64,000 nucleotides of DNA from Treponemataceae bacterium (GTDB taxonomy: Bacteria; Spirochaetota; Spirochaetia; Treponematales; Treponemataceae): NCBI GenBank assembly GCA_024402435.1, contig JAKSTU010000002.1, forward strand, positions 23,990 to 87,989, read 5' to 3'. Every line of letters begins with the position of its first letter. The stretch's first letter is position 1. Positions 18,127-27,549 of this stretch are shown here, one piece after another. The notes beneath the pieces were generated by a model that made no database searches, was not told where the DNA came from, and was given only the letters and a program-made list of their open reading frames with translations. A program made the position numbers and the translations under genes.

Positions 18127-18564
18127 CTACTGTTCATCGTTTTCGTAATAACTGTGAGAAGCAATGTCATCAGCGGCGTTTTCTTCAGCTTTATAAAAAT
18201 CCTTTTTGTATTGTGCAAACTGTTTTTCTTTCAGGTTGTCCAGAACTTTGCGGTTTTTTATTGCTTCTGCAAAGTCTTTGCGCTTTTCTTCGATTACCAG
18301 TTCTGCCTGTGCCAGTTCGTTCAGAAGCCGTTCTTTTTCATTGTCAAGCCACAGAACATAATGCTCCACTGCAATCATCTGATTTGGATCAACAATTTCA
18401 CGGCGGGAAAGATTTGTCTGTGAGCGTTTCTGTGCAACGGATTCCAGCTGACTCCGGAGAAGATCCGCCTGAGAAATTGCGGCAGCCAGCTGAGTCTTTG
18501 CCTGATTTTCCTGAAACTCCCGCAGATCAAGAACTTTCTGCAGTGTAAAGCTGAATTTCTTCAT
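18127..18564 (-). CDS. fliJ: Flagellar export chaperone FliJ
   Basis: 145 aa, almost entirely alpha-helical coiled coil, beginning MKKFSFTLQKVLDLREFQENQA, which is the usual FliJ N terminus. FliJ is the central stalk of the flagellar type III export ATPase and escorts export substrates. It is the last gene of the fliF-G-H-I-J block: its ATG directly abuts the fliI stop codon. It converges with the TPR lipoprotein gene on the plus strand. Confidence 0.88.
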   Translation of the reverse strand: MKKFSFTLQKVLDLREFQENQAKTQLAAAISQADLLRSQLESVAQKRSQTNLSRREIVDPNQMIAVEHYVLWLDNEKERLLNELAQAELVIEEKRKDFAEAIKNRKVLDNLKEKQFAQYKKDFYKAEENAADDIASHSYYENDEQ

Positions 18565-19995
18565 TTATTGCTTATCGCTGTTTTCAGTATTTGCGGTAGA
18601 TGCGGAAACCGGTGCAGTTTTGGATGCCCCGGAACGGTTACCTTTTGTTCCGCCTGCTTGTTCCATTTCTGCCTGAGGAATTTCATTGCGGCCCAAAGCT
18701 GCCAGTCCCAGCAATGTTTTGTCGATGGGGGAGGGCTCGTATTCACCTTGAATCAGGTATTCTTCTATTGCAGGATGTGCATCGATTGCGGCATCTACCA
18801 AAGGATTGGAACCTTTCTGGTATGCGCCTACAGTAATCATGTCTTCGTTTTCGGCATAAAGAGCCATTTGCCGCCGCAAGTTTGCAACTGCCTTGTTTGT
18901 TTCCGGGCCTGACACACGGTTTGCAAGACGGCTTACAGATGCAAGCACGTCGATTGCGGGAAAATGGTATGCCTGTGCCAGTTTTCTGTTCAGAACAATG
19001 TGTCCGTCAAGAATACCGCGGACTGTGTCTGCAATAGGTTCGTCCATGTCATCGCCGTCTACAAGAACTGTGTAGAAAGCAGTTATGCTTCCTGTTCTGC
19101 CGGTTCCGCTCCGTTCCAAAAGCTTGGGCATTGTCTCAAAAACGCTTGGCGGGTAACCTCTTTGGGCAGGCGGTTCTCCGATTGCAAGACCGATTTCCCT
19201 TTGGGCGCGGGCAAAACGGGTAACGCTGTCAAACATGAGCATTACATCTTTTCCCTGATCCCGAAAGTACTCTGCAACTGCCGTAGCAACGTAAGCACCG
19301 CGCAGTCTGCAAAGCGGTGACTGGTCACTGGTGGCCGCAATTACAACAGAGCGTTTGAGTCCTTCTTCACCCAAATCCCGCTCAATAAAATCAATAACTT
19401 CGCGCCCGCGTTCACCGATCAGTGCAATAACGTTTATGTCAGCGTTGGTATTGCGGGCAATCATGCTTAGAAGTGTGGATTTGCCAACTCCCGATCCGGC
19501 AAAAATTCCAAGACGCTGGCCGCGTCCCACTGCCATAAGTGAGTCAATTGCACGAACACCGGTAACAATGCGTTCTTTTATGGGCTGTCTGTCCATGGGA
19601 TTCGGCGGAGAAGCAACAGCAGGGTAATAAAGTTCGGGAACAATATCGCCTTTGTTGTCATAAGCTTTTCCGGTGGCATCAAGAACGCGGCCCAAAAGCG
19701 CTTTTCCGACGCCAACCTGTAGAATGTTCCCGGTTGCCACAACCTGACATCCTACTTCAATGCCTTTGGTTTCACCGTATGACATAAGTTTTACGGTAGT
19801 TTCTTCCAAACCTACAACTTCTGCCATTACCGTCTGGTTCTGATAGGGAATTTTAATGCAGCAGATTTCACCGATTACTGACTGAGGTCCTCTGCTTTCT
19901 ATGAGCATGCCGTTTACTGCGGTTACATGACCTGTAAAACGGATTGTTTCTGTTCTTTCCACGCTCTGAAAGTATTTGTCAAACATGGAGTCCAT
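18565..19995 (-). CDS. fliI: Flagellum-specific export ATPase FliI
   Basis: 476 aa ATPase, homologous to the F1 beta subunit, that energises flagellar protein export. Walker A AGSGVGKST is at residues 166-174, followed by ALIGERGREVIDFIERDL, Walker B VMLMFDSVTRFA and the conserved GEPPAQRGYPPSVF. The C terminus carries a low-complexity tail of about 30 residues (Gly/Ser/Ala/Thr-rich) beyond the usual end of the family. Gene order and tight spacing (8 bp after fliH) match the spirochaete flagellar operon. Confidence 0.96.
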   Translation of the reverse strand: MDSMFDKYFQSVERTETIRFTGHVTAVNGMLIESRGPQSVIGEICCIKIPYQNQTVMAEVVGLEETTVKLMSYGETKGIEVGCQVVATGNILQVGVGKALLGRVLDATGKAYDNKGDIVPELYYPAVASPPNPMDRQPIKERIVTGVRAIDSLMAVGRGQRLGIFAGSGVGKSTLLSMIARNTNADINVIALIGERGREVIDFIERDLGEEGLKRSVVIAATSDQSPLCRLRGAYVATAVAEYFRDQGKDVMLMFDSVTRFARAQREIGLAIGEPPAQRGYPPSVFETMPKLLERSGTGRTGSITAFYTVLVDGDDMDEPIADTVRGILDGHIVLNRKLAQAYHFPAIDVLASVSRLANRVSGPETNKAVANLRRQMALYAENEDMITVGAYQKGSNPLVDAAIDAHPAIEEYLIQGEYEPSPIDKTLLGLAALGRNEIPQAEMEQAGGTKGNRSGASKTAPVSASTANTENSDKQ

Positions 19996-20003
19996 GGCAA
20001 ATC

Positions 20004-20921
20004 CTACTGAATTTTGGAAACTGTCTTGATTGGTGCAACTTCAAGAATCTTCTGTTCAAGTTCGTTCAACTGGCTTGAAATGCGTGCATCAATAGCACCG
20101 AAGTCTGTCTCAATGATACAGCCGCCTTTTTCAACGGTTGAATCTTCTGCAATGGTAATGCTTTTGATGCTTTCAACAGACTGCATGAATTCTTTTGTAT
20201 GCTCGCTTGTAAGCTGAACGTCGCCCATGTTCACGCGGATTGTAACATCTCCGCGGCCTTTTACACGGCGGAGAGCCTGAAGAACGTTCTGCATTACAAC
20301 CTGACGCTGGTTCTCTGAAATGACTTTTACGACTTTGCGGGAAATAAGCAGAACCAGTTCAACAATCTGCTGTTCCGTTTCATCAAGAATCTGCTGGCGT
20401 TTGTCCAATGTTTTTTCAAGAATCAGATGCAGACGGTCTATAAGGCGCTCAACTTCGTGTTTTCCTTCGTTGTATCCGTCTTCACTGCCTTTGTCGAATC
20501 CGTCTTTGTAAGCATCGCCCATTGTCTGCTCGCGTTTCCGTTCCCCGTCCTGAATGATTTCCAGTGACCGGGCTTCAGCAGCTTTTATAATTTCCTGAGC
20601 TTCGTTTTCTGCCTGCTGTTTGATGACTGCGGCTTCGTCAGATTTGCGTTTGATTTCGTCAAAAGCAGCCTGTTCCGCACTTTTTATGATCTGTTCAGCT
20701 TCCTGCTGGGCTTCAAAAAGCATTTTCTGCTTTTCGTCTTCAAAGTTTTTCTTGAAAAGTTCAGCTTCTCTGCGCAAATCATCTGCTGTAGGCCCTGTGT
20801 ATTCCGGAATGATTTCCTCCGGCACTTCTTCTTCTATCGGGTCAAAAGTCCTGGTCAGCTTCAGCATGACTTTGTCATCAATTTTTTTGATTTCGCCGGG
20901 TGAAAAAACATTTTTTGCCAT
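20004..20921 (-). CDS. fliH: Flagellar assembly protein FliH
   Basis: 305 aa. The N terminus MAKNVFSPGEIKKIDDKVMLKL is followed by a long charged coiled coil (about 50-170: EAELFKKNFEDEKQKMLFEAQQ and similar) and a C-terminal globular region (EQQIVELVLLISRKVVKVIS). This is the FliH/HrpE layout. FliH is the peripheral stalk that binds and holds the FliI ATPase at the export gate. It lies between fliG (12 bp upstream) and fliI. Confidence 0.92.
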   Translation of the reverse strand: MAKNVFSPGEIKKIDDKVMLKLTRTFDPIEEEVPEEIIPEYTGPTADDLRREAELFKKNFEDEKQKMLFEAQQEAEQIIKSAEQAAFDEIKRKSDEAAVIKQQAENEAQEIIKAAEARSLEIIQDGERKREQTMGDAYKDGFDKGSEDGYNEGKHEVERLIDRLHLILEKTLDKRQQILDETEQQIVELVLLISRKVVKVISENQRQVVMQNVLQALRRVKGRGDVTIRVNMGDVQLTSEHTKEFMQSVESIKSITIAEDSTVEKGGCIIETDFGAIDARISSQLNELEQKILEVAPIKTVSKIQ

Positions 20922-20933
20922 GAATCAACCGCC

Positions 20934-22019
20934 TTATACAACAAGTTCGTCTTCGCCGCTGCGTGCAATGACGATTTCGCCGGAATCTTCCAGACGACGG
21001 ATAGTAGATACGATTTTCTGCTGGGCTTCTTCAACATCCTTCAAGCGGACAGGCCCCATGAATTCCATGTCTTCCTTAAGCATTGCAGCTGCACGCTTTG
21101 ACATGTTGCGGAAAATCTTGTCCTGAACTTCTGTATCAACTGATTTGAGGGCTTTTGCCAGTTCTTGAGTATCAACTTCACGCATAACTTTCTGAATAGC
21201 GCGGTCGTCCAGCATGACAATATCTTCGAATACGAACATTCGTTTCTTGATTTCCTCTGCCAAATCCGGGTCTTCTTCTTCCAAAGATTCGATGATGGAC
21301 TTTTCAGAAGAACGGTCAACAAGGTTGAGGATTTCAACAATGGATTCAACACCACCGGCAGCTGTATAGTCTTCGCTGGACAGTGTGGAAAGTTTTTTCT
21401 CAAGAACGCGTTCAACTTCGCGGAGAACGTCAGGAGATGTCCGGTCCATCAATGCGATGCGGCGGGCAACCTCACTCTGAATGTCGCCCTGCAGGTTCTG
21501 AAGAATTACAGAAGCTTTGTTCGGTTCCAGATAAGACAGAATCAACGCGATTGTCTGCGGATGTTCCTGTTGGATAAAGTTGAGTAGGTGTGCCGGGTCA
21601 GTACGTCTGATAAAGTCAAAAGGACGAACCTGAAGACTTGACGTAAGCCTGTTGATGATGTCGATAGCTTTCTGGCTTCCCACTGATTTTTCAAGAAGTT
21701 CGCGGGCAAAGTCGATACCACCGGAAGTGATGAAGTTCTGTGCTTTCATCAGATCCTGGAATTCCCGGAGAACCTGTTCCTTAAAATCAGAATCTACTGT
21801 CTGAAGACGGGCAATTTCAAAAGTAAGGGTTTCTACTTCGTCATCCCGCAAATGCTTGAAAATCTCTGAGGAAATTTCTGAACCCAAAGAAACAAGAAAA
21901 ATTGCGGCTTTCTGACGACCGTTCAAGCTGCGGTAATCTTTCGGTTTTTTTGAACCGCCTGCACCAGCCGGTTTCGGAACTGGTTTTGCTGCGGGTTTAG
22001 CTTTTGCTGCGTCTCCCAT
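20934..22019 (-). CDS. fliG: Flagellar motor switch protein FliG
   Basis: 361 aa rotor protein that transmits torque from the stator. The core begins LNGRQKAAIFLVSLGSEISSEIFKHL, with the middle-domain EHPQTIALILSYLEP (EHPQ motif) and the C-terminal charged torque helix region. An Ala/Pro/Lys-rich extension of about 25 residues (AKAKPAAKPVPKPAG) precedes the conserved core. GGAGG precedes ATG 22019 and overlaps the end of fliF, so translation is coupled. Confidence 0.95.
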   Translation of the reverse strand: MGDAAKAKPAAKPVPKPAGAGGSKKPKDYRSLNGRQKAAIFLVSLGSEISSEIFKHLRDDEVETLTFEIARLQTVDSDFKEQVLREFQDLMKAQNFITSGGIDFARELLEKSVGSQKAIDIINRLTSSLQVRPFDFIRRTDPAHLLNFIQQEHPQTIALILSYLEPNKASVILQNLQGDIQSEVARRIALMDRTSPDVLREVERVLEKKLSTLSSEDYTAAGGVESIVEILNLVDRSSEKSIIESLEEEDPDLAEEIKKRMFVFEDIVMLDDRAIQKVMREVDTQELAKALKSVDTEVQDKIFRNMSKRAAAMLKEDMEFMGPVRLKDVEEAQQKIVSTIRRLEDSGEIVIARSGEDELVV

Positions 22020-22020
22020 T

Positions 22021-23724
22021 CTATTCCTCCATCAACCAAGTGCGGATAAGCATTGCCACGTCTTCCGGATGTTCTTTTGCCAGACCGATTGCATTTTCCT
22101 GCAGTTCCGCCCGTTCCCGTTCTTCCACGGACATGGTAACCTCCATGCCTGCCTGTTCTGCTTCCCACAAAGTTTTTTCCCGGTCCATACGGGCCTTGCG
22201 CAATGTTTCTTCTTCTTTGAGGCGGCGTTTGCGTTCAAGTTCGCGGCTGATAATGCGGAAGATGATGAATGCAAGCAGAACTGTGGCCACACCGATACAA
22301 ACATAAATAACTGTAAGGCGTGCATTACGTTCCCGTTCGTCTTCTGCGTAGGATGCCTGCCATTCGGAAATGCGGTCAATGCGCAAAGATGTGGGATAAA
22401 TCCTGTCTCCGCGGGATTCGTCGTATCCGATTTTTCCTGCAATAAGGTCCCGCACACCGGCAAGATCTTCGGCTGAAAGAGGTTCGTAATCGTACTGGTA
22501 ATAGGAACCGCGGGGATCTTTGATGACCACGAAGTTTCCGTTTTCATCGACATGAGGTGTAAAACTTCCGTCAACGTTGACAGAAACTGTGATTCTTTTT
22601 GTTGTACCGAGACTTTTCTGCTCTGAAATCTGGCTTGAGTTGATTACATTGTTTACTTTTTCGCCTTTTTCCGTTGTAACCGTGTACATGTTGTTCATGT
22701 CAGAGTAGACAGGAGAATTCTGTCCTTCTACACCGGAAGGACCTTCAGGATTATACACGGTGCCTTTGGATTCTTTGTAAACAGTTTCAGAAGAAAGGGG
22801 CAGTGTCTCTACATATTTGAATTCACTGAAGGGAGTGTTCGGATTGTCTTCTTCAAGGATAACAGGTGAATAAACTGTTGATTCTGAAGAACGCTGGTCA
22901 AAGTCCAGTTCCACGTTTACAGAAAGATTGCGGACTCTGTCTTCTCCGTATACATCCTGCAGCTGTGAAAGAAGCTGTGCCTGAAGAGCGGCTTCACGTT
23001 CACGTTCCTGTTTATGCTGCTTTTCTGCAATGTCAAGTTCGTCAAAAGCGGTCATTCCTTCAAAGTCATTGAGAATGATACCTTTTTTGTCAGTAATCGT
23101 CAGGTTTTCAGCAGTTACACCTACCGAATTGATGATCAGACTCTGGATTCCTTCAAGCCGTTTACGGTTTGTAGTGATGTCGCTGTTTGGTTTGGGAGAA
23201 AGAATTACACTTACTCTTGTAGGTTCGGAGTTAAAAAGAGAATCTCTGCCCATTTCAATATTTACACTTACGTCGTCAATGTCATTGAGGGCTTTGATAT
23301 GCAGTTCCAGCTGGTCAGTAATTGCACGCTGAAGGTTGACGTTCCGCTCAAAATCCGTAGTTGTCCAACGCTCCACGTCAAAAATATCCCAGGGATCAAT
23401 ATTGTTCAGAAGCCCTGATTCATTGAGTATGATACGGGCTCTCTGTGCGGTTGTCTTGTCTGCAACGGAAATGATGCCACCGTTCTGAGTGTATTCAATG
23501 TTGTTGTTGTCCAAAGCAATGCAGATGTTTGCAAGCTGTGTCTCATCTGTGATGGCTGTACCGAAAAGGGCTGTCGTTGAAGGTGTTGAAGAAACGCGGG
23601 CAATGAGAATCAGTGCCACAATTACAACAACAACAATGCCTATGAGAATGATTTTTTGGACAAGAGACCACTTGCCCCATAAATTTTTGAGCTGCTCTAG
23701 CAGTTTTTTAATCCATTCGTTCAT
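22021..23724 (-). CDS. fliF: Flagellar MS-ring protein FliF
   Basis: 567 aa from ATG 23724, chosen because GGGAGG lies 6 bp upstream; the open frame extends further but lacks a site. A first membrane helix (about 22-45, IILIGIVVVVIVALILIA) is followed by two ring-building domains (ALDNNNIEYTQNGGIISVADKTTAQRARIILNESGLL; DDVSVNIEMGRDSLF), and a second helix (about 480-500) precedes the C-terminal FliG-binding tail. It is the first gene of the block here: flgB, flgC and fliE, which precede fliF in other treponemes, are absent from this locus. Confidence 0.95.
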   Translation of the reverse strand: MNEWIKKLLEQLKNLWGKWSLVQKIILIGIVVVVIVALILIARVSSTPSTTALFGTAITDETQLANICIALDNNNIEYTQNGGIISVADKTTAQRARIILNESGLLNNIDPWDIFDVERWTTTDFERNVNLQRAITDQLELHIKALNDIDDVSVNIEMGRDSLFNSEPTRVSVILSPKPNSDITTNRKRLEGIQSLIINSVGVTAENLTITDKKGIILNDFEGMTAFDELDIAEKQHKQEREREAALQAQLLSQLQDVYGEDRVRNLSVNVELDFDQRSSESTVYSPVILEEDNPNTPFSEFKYVETLPLSSETVYKESKGTVYNPEGPSGVEGQNSPVYSDMNNMYTVTTEKGEKVNNVINSSQISEQKSLGTTKRITVSVNVDGSFTPHVDENGNFVVIKDPRGSYYQYDYEPLSAEDLAGVRDLIAGKIGYDESRGDRIYPTSLRIDRISEWQASYAEDERERNARLTVIYVCIGVATVLLAFIIFRIISRELERKRRLKEEETLRKARMDREKTLWEAEQAGMEVTMSVEERERAELQENAIGLAKEHPEDVAMLIRTWLMEE

Positions 23725-23761
23725 TAATCCCTCCCGTGAACGAATCTGAAAACAGTAATTC

Positions 23762-23790
23762 AGTATAACACATAAATCTTTATATGAAAA
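23762..23790 (-). promoter_or_regulatory. Sigma70-type promoter of the fliF-G-H-I-J operon
   Basis: On the minus strand TTTTCA (23790-23785), 17 bp, then TATACT (23767-23762). It lies about 38 bp upstream of the fliF start. No sigma28-type sequence is visible here. Confidence 0.6.
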
Positions 23791-23872
23791 CATGATAGTC
23801 GTAAAAACTGTAAATTTTCTGCGGTTCTGCTTTTTTTTCGGCACATGAAAAAGCGTGGCTGAAACTTCGGTC

Positions 23873-23902
23873 TTGTCAAAAACTACGATACTGTTGTAAA
23901 GT
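23873..23902 (+). promoter_or_regulatory. Promoter of the PfkB kinase gene; start codon at +1
   Basis: TTGTCA (23873-23878), 18 bp, TAAAGT (23897-23902). The ATG follows the -10 box after 5 bases, with no Shine-Dalgarno sequence between, so the mRNA is predicted to be leaderless. Confidence 0.55.
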
Positions 23903-23907
23903 AAGAT

Positions 23908-24864
23908 ATGTTTTATACCCTTACATTGAATCCGTCTTTGGATTACGTCATGAATGCGGAGAATTTTGCCGCCGGAAAGATAAACCGCAGTTCTTCAGAA
24001 TCTTTTTCTGCCGGCGGAAAAGGGATAAATGTTTCAAAAGTCCTGGAAAGTCTTGGTGAAAAAACTGTTGCAACCGGATTCTGTGCAGGATTTTCCGGAA
24101 GACAGATTGAAAAGGAGCTGGAATCTGCAGCGATTGAAACTGATTTTGTTCACCTTGAGAGCGGAAATTCCCGTGTGAATGTGAAGATTCCCGCCTGCAG
24201 AGGGACTGCTGAAACTGCTGTAAACGGTGCAGGACCTGATGTGGATTCGCAGCATGTGGAAAAGCTTATGACACTTTTGGACAAACGTCTTGCAGCCGGT
24301 GATTTTCTTGTGCTTTCCGGAAATGTGGTCAAGAACGGAAGTCCTGACTTTTACAGAAAAATCATGGAAGTTTTCGGAAGCAGGGGAGTGCGTTTTGTTC
24401 TTGACGCTTCCGGCCCGGCTCTTAAGTGCGGTCTTGAAACGGATCCTGATATTCCCGGTGCGGTACCTTTTGTCGTAAAGCCAAATGCGGATGAATTGGG
24501 CGAACTTTGCGGAAAAATCCCGGAATCAGCGGAAGAAGCGGCTGCAGAAGCAAAAAAACTTGTTGATGCAGGCCGGGCTGAAAACATTTTTGTTTCATTG
24601 GGAGAAAAAGGCGCAGTGCTTGCAAACAAAGCGGGTGTTTTTTTTGCCCGGGTACCTGCTGCACCGGAGGATTTGGGCCCTGACAAAGTTGTAAACACTG
24701 TGGGCGCCGGTGACTCTTCTCTTGCCGGTTTTCTCTACGGATGTACAAAAGGCTGGGACTGGCAGAAATCCCTTGATTTTGCAATGGCTGCCGGTGCTGC
24801 AACTGTTTACTCCGGCAGACTGGCCACAAAAGAAACAATTGCCCCTTTATGCGATTGCCTGTAA
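23908..24864 (+). CDS. PfkB-family sugar kinase, probable 1-phosphofructokinase
   Basis: 318 aa carbohydrate kinase of the ribokinase/PfkB family. The N terminus MFYTLTLNPSLDYVM and SAGGKGINVSKVL are characteristic of the FruK/LacC subgroup, and the ATP-binding signature is NTVGAGDSSLAGFLYG. It probably phosphorylates fructose-1-phosphate or tagatose-6-phosphate. The latter would fit galactose metabolism nearby, but the sequence alone does not decide. It is cytosolic. The metal sensor gene follows 38 bp downstream and may share its transcript. Confidence 0.85.
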   Translation: MFYTLTLNPSLDYVMNAENFAAGKINRSSSESFSAGGKGINVSKVLESLGEKTVATGFCAGFSGRQIEKELESAAIETDFVHLESGNSRVNVKIPACRGTAETAVNGAGPDVDSQHVEKLMTLLDKRLAAGDFLVLSGNVVKNGSPDFYRKIMEVFGSRGVRFVLDASGPALKCGLETDPDIPGAVPFVVKPNADELGELCGKIPESAEEAAAEAKKLVDAGRAENIFVSLGEKGAVLANKAGVFFARVPAAPEDLGPDKVVNTVGAGDSSLAGFLYGCTKGWDWQKSLDFAMAAGAATVYSGRLATKETIAPLCDCL

Positions 24865-24902
24865 AATCAACGGTAAAGAAATCATCCCGAAAAGGAATGC
24901 AG

Positions 24903-25265
24903 ATGTCTGAGATTTTTGAAGAAAAATGTGATTGCCTGGAAATACACGCCGGGCGGATTGATGAGACTGCAAAAAAAATGCCTTCTGATGATACATTGAA
25001 TGACATGGCCGAACTGTTCAAGACTTTCGGGGATCAGACCAGAATCCGCATTCTTTACATGCTTTTTGAAACCGAGCTTTGTGTCTGCGATCTTGCTGCT
25101 TCACTCAATATGACCCAGTCTGCCATTTCTCACCAGCTTAAAGTTCTCCGGCAGAGCAAACTTGTAAAAAGCCGGCGGGAAGGAAAATCGATTTTTTACA
25201 GTCTGGCAGACGATCACGTTTACACAATGATTGCACAAGGCTTTGAGCACGTGACCGAAGACTGA
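24903..25265 (+). CDS. ArsR/SmtB-family metal-sensing repressor
   Basis: 120 aa winged-helix repressor. AAGGA precedes ATG 24903. The DNA-binding region reads LAASLNMTQSAISHQLKVLRQSKLVKSRREG. Both classical metal sites can be seen: the alpha-3N type with Cys9/Cys11 near the N terminus and Cys60/Cys62 in ELCVCDL, and the alpha-5 zinc site Asp103, His105, His116, Glu119 with exactly SmtB/ZiaR spacing. It should dissociate from DNA on binding Zn(II) (or Cd/Pb through the cysteines). No metal efflux gene is adjacent, which is unusual for this family; the target may be elsewhere. Confidence 0.9.
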   Translation: MSEIFEEKCDCLEIHAGRIDETAKKMPSDDTLNDMAELFKTFGDQTRIRILYMLFETELCVCDLAASLNMTQSAISHQLKVLRQSKLVKSRREGKSIFYSLADDHVYTMIAQGFEHVTED

Positions 25266-25305
25266 ATCTTCGATCACGCGTTTTATGTAGCCTGCTTTTT
25301 CCTGA

Positions 25306-27540
25306 TCAGTCTGCTTCTTCCAGATAAATCAGTTTGCTTCTGAAGTCACCGCCCATGTTGTGAACGGGAATTCCTGCGTTCATGAGCAGACTTCCGCTCA
25401 GTACGTTTCCGAATTCTGCAGAAGTTTTAACGTCGTTTTCCGTGTCCTGCCCGATGAACTCGATTCTGTAGTTTGAATCAGCCTTAAGTCCCTGCAGCCT
25501 GATGATGCGGCTGTGACTGAAAGCTATTGCGTTTACCTGTACAATGGTGACAAAACTCTGCTTCATGTCCTTTGAGACAATCTGCCATGCGTCAAAACCG
25601 CGGGTCTGTGAGTCTGATTCAATGCGGTAATAATCTCCGGAGCGTACCATGGGACTGAATCTTTTGTAGCGTGCAATCTGTTCAGGAATGGCAGCTTTGT
25701 CTTCTTCCGAAAGTTTAGTAATGTCCAGTTCGTAGCCGAAAGTGCCTGAAAGGGCAACATTTCCGCGGGTTTCAAAAGGCAGATGCCGGTGGGTAGTGTG
25801 ATTGGGCGATACACAGACGTGGCTTCCCATTGTGCTGAGCGGATATACGATGGAAGTGCCTTCCTGGATTGAAAGCCGTTCAACCGGATCCATGTCGTCT
25901 GAGCACCAGATCTGAGGGCCGTAATAAAGCATTCCTGCGTCATAACGTGCTCCGCCGCCGGAACAGTTTTCAAGCAGCAGATTCGGGAAATCCGAAATCA
26001 GTTTTTCCTGCATTGCGTAAAGTGCAAGGACATAGCGGTGGAAAAATTCGCCCTGTCTGTCTGCGGGAAGATATGCGCTTGCAATGTCACAGAGGGAACG
26101 GTTCATGTCCCACTTTACGTATTCAATGTTTGCGCTTTTGAGCACGCTTTTTATCTGGTTGTAAACATGGTCAGCAACTTCAGGCCGGGTTATGTCCAGA
26201 ACAAGCTGATTCCTTGCAAGCGCGGGCGTTCTGCCGGGAATCTGTACAGCCCAGTCAGGATGAGCGCGGAAAAGGTCGGAGTCAGGAGAAATCATTTCAG
26301 GCTCGAACCAGATTCCGAATTTAAGGCCCAGTTTGTTCACTTCCGAAACAAGGAACTCAAGTCCGCCGGGCAGTTTTTCTGTGTTTACCGTCCAGTCTCC
26401 CAAAGCCATGTTGTCAGAAGAGCGGCCTCCGAACCAGCCGTCATCCATGACCAGCATTTCTATTCCGCATTCTGCGGCTTCTTTTGCAATGTCAATCAGT
26501 TTCTGTGTGTTGAAGTCAAAATACGTGGCTTCCCAGTTGTTTACAAGAACCGGTCTGTTCTTGAACTGCCAGGGACTTCTGATAAGGTGACCGCGGTAAA
26601 GGTCGTGGAAACTCCGGCTCATTCCGCCGATTCCCTTTGACGAATAGACCATTGCAACTTCAGGAGAAAGGAATTCCTGTCCGGGTTCAAGCTTCCATGA
26701 AAAACCTTCGGGATTGATTCCCATGAGGAGACGGAGAGAATCGAATTCGCTTACGCTTGCCTGTGCAAGAAAGTTTCCGGAATAGACAAAGTTGAAGCCG
26801 TAGCAGTCACCTTGTGTCTGATCCGCATTGTGCTCCAGAATAGCAAAAAAGGGATTGTCCTGATGACTTGATTTGCCTTGAATCGATTCTGCACCCTGAA
26901 AACCGTAGCCTACAGGACGCCGCTGAATGTGGCGTTCCCGAGCCCATGAACCGTGGAGTGTGATTATTTCAAAGTTCCGGTTGTCCATGTCAAGGCAGAG
27001 AGGCATTACCCGTTCCAGAAAAACCGGATTTCCGCCTTTATCAAGGTTTTTGACCCGGACTGTGCGTGTAATTGCATTGCTTTCTTCAAAAACTGAATAA
27101 ATCAGTGTGACTTGAAGCGCGATGGATTCGTCAGAAAGAGTGATTTCAAGACTCTGGTCCCCGTTGAAACAGTGCGGAAGTCCTTCAAGAGGTTTTGTTC
27201 CCTCATAGATTGTGTGGCTCCGGTAAAGAGGCTCTGCTGCCCAGGAACCTTGTGCCGTACGGACTGAAAGCGGGGAAGTTCTGAAATCTCCTGTTCCGTT
27301 GGTAGCAAATTCAAAGGGAAAAAATGCTTTGAATCCAAGTTCATCCCGTTTGTTGCGGCTTGGAAGCCATGGATATTCTTCCGTGCGGAGAAGGGCTCCG
27401 ATTCCTTTGTAGTCCGCAAGTTTTTTTCCGTAGTAAACGTGGCCCAAAAAGCCTTTTTCGTCAGTAATGCTGATTACATACGCCGTGTCTTTTGTTTCAA
27501 GTACGAACATTTTCTGTTCTGATTCAAATCTTATTGCCAT
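25306..27540 (-). CDS. GH36 alpha-galactosidase
   Basis: 744 aa alpha-galactosidase removing terminal alpha-1,6-galactose from raffinose-family sugars or galactomannan fragments. The catalytic barrel contains MLVMDDGWFGGRSSDN, KFGIWFEPEMISPDSDL, the nucleophile Asp in YVKWDMNRSLCD and the acid/base Asp in WCSDDMDPVERL, all typical of the Aga/RafA group of GH36. No signal peptide is present, so it acts in the cytoplasm. It is monocistronic, convergent with the metal sensor gene. The start ATG 27540 has no ribosome-binding site and lies 10 bp from a TAGAAT -10 box. Confidence 0.94.
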   Translation of the reverse strand: MAIRFESEQKMFVLETKDTAYVISITDEKGFLGHVYYGKKLADYKGIGALLRTEEYPWLPSRNKRDELGFKAFFPFEFATNGTGDFRTSPLSVRTAQGSWAAEPLYRSHTIYEGTKPLEGLPHCFNGDQSLEITLSDESIALQVTLIYSVFEESNAITRTVRVKNLDKGGNPVFLERVMPLCLDMDNRNFEIITLHGSWARERHIQRRPVGYGFQGAESIQGKSSHQDNPFFAILEHNADQTQGDCYGFNFVYSGNFLAQASVSEFDSLRLLMGINPEGFSWKLEPGQEFLSPEVAMVYSSKGIGGMSRSFHDLYRGHLIRSPWQFKNRPVLVNNWEATYFDFNTQKLIDIAKEAAECGIEMLVMDDGWFGGRSSDNMALGDWTVNTEKLPGGLEFLVSEVNKLGLKFGIWFEPEMISPDSDLFRAHPDWAVQIPGRTPALARNQLVLDITRPEVADHVYNQIKSVLKSANIEYVKWDMNRSLCDIASAYLPADRQGEFFHRYVLALYAMQEKLISDFPNLLLENCSGGGARYDAGMLYYGPQIWCSDDMDPVERLSIQEGTSIVYPLSTMGSHVCVSPNHTTHRHLPFETRGNVALSGTFGYELDITKLSEEDKAAIPEQIARYKRFSPMVRSGDYYRIESDSQTRGFDAWQIVSKDMKQSFVTIVQVNAIAFSHSRIIRLQGLKADSNYRIEFIGQDTENDVKTSAEFGNVLSGSLLMNAGIPVHNMGGDFRSKLIYLEEAD

Positions 27541-27549
27541 AGTGGTATT

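Noticed and set aside
23740..23860. Sigma28-type flagellar promoter upstream of fliF
   Set aside because: No TAAA and GCCGATAA pair with suitable spacing; a sigma70-type promoter is present instead.
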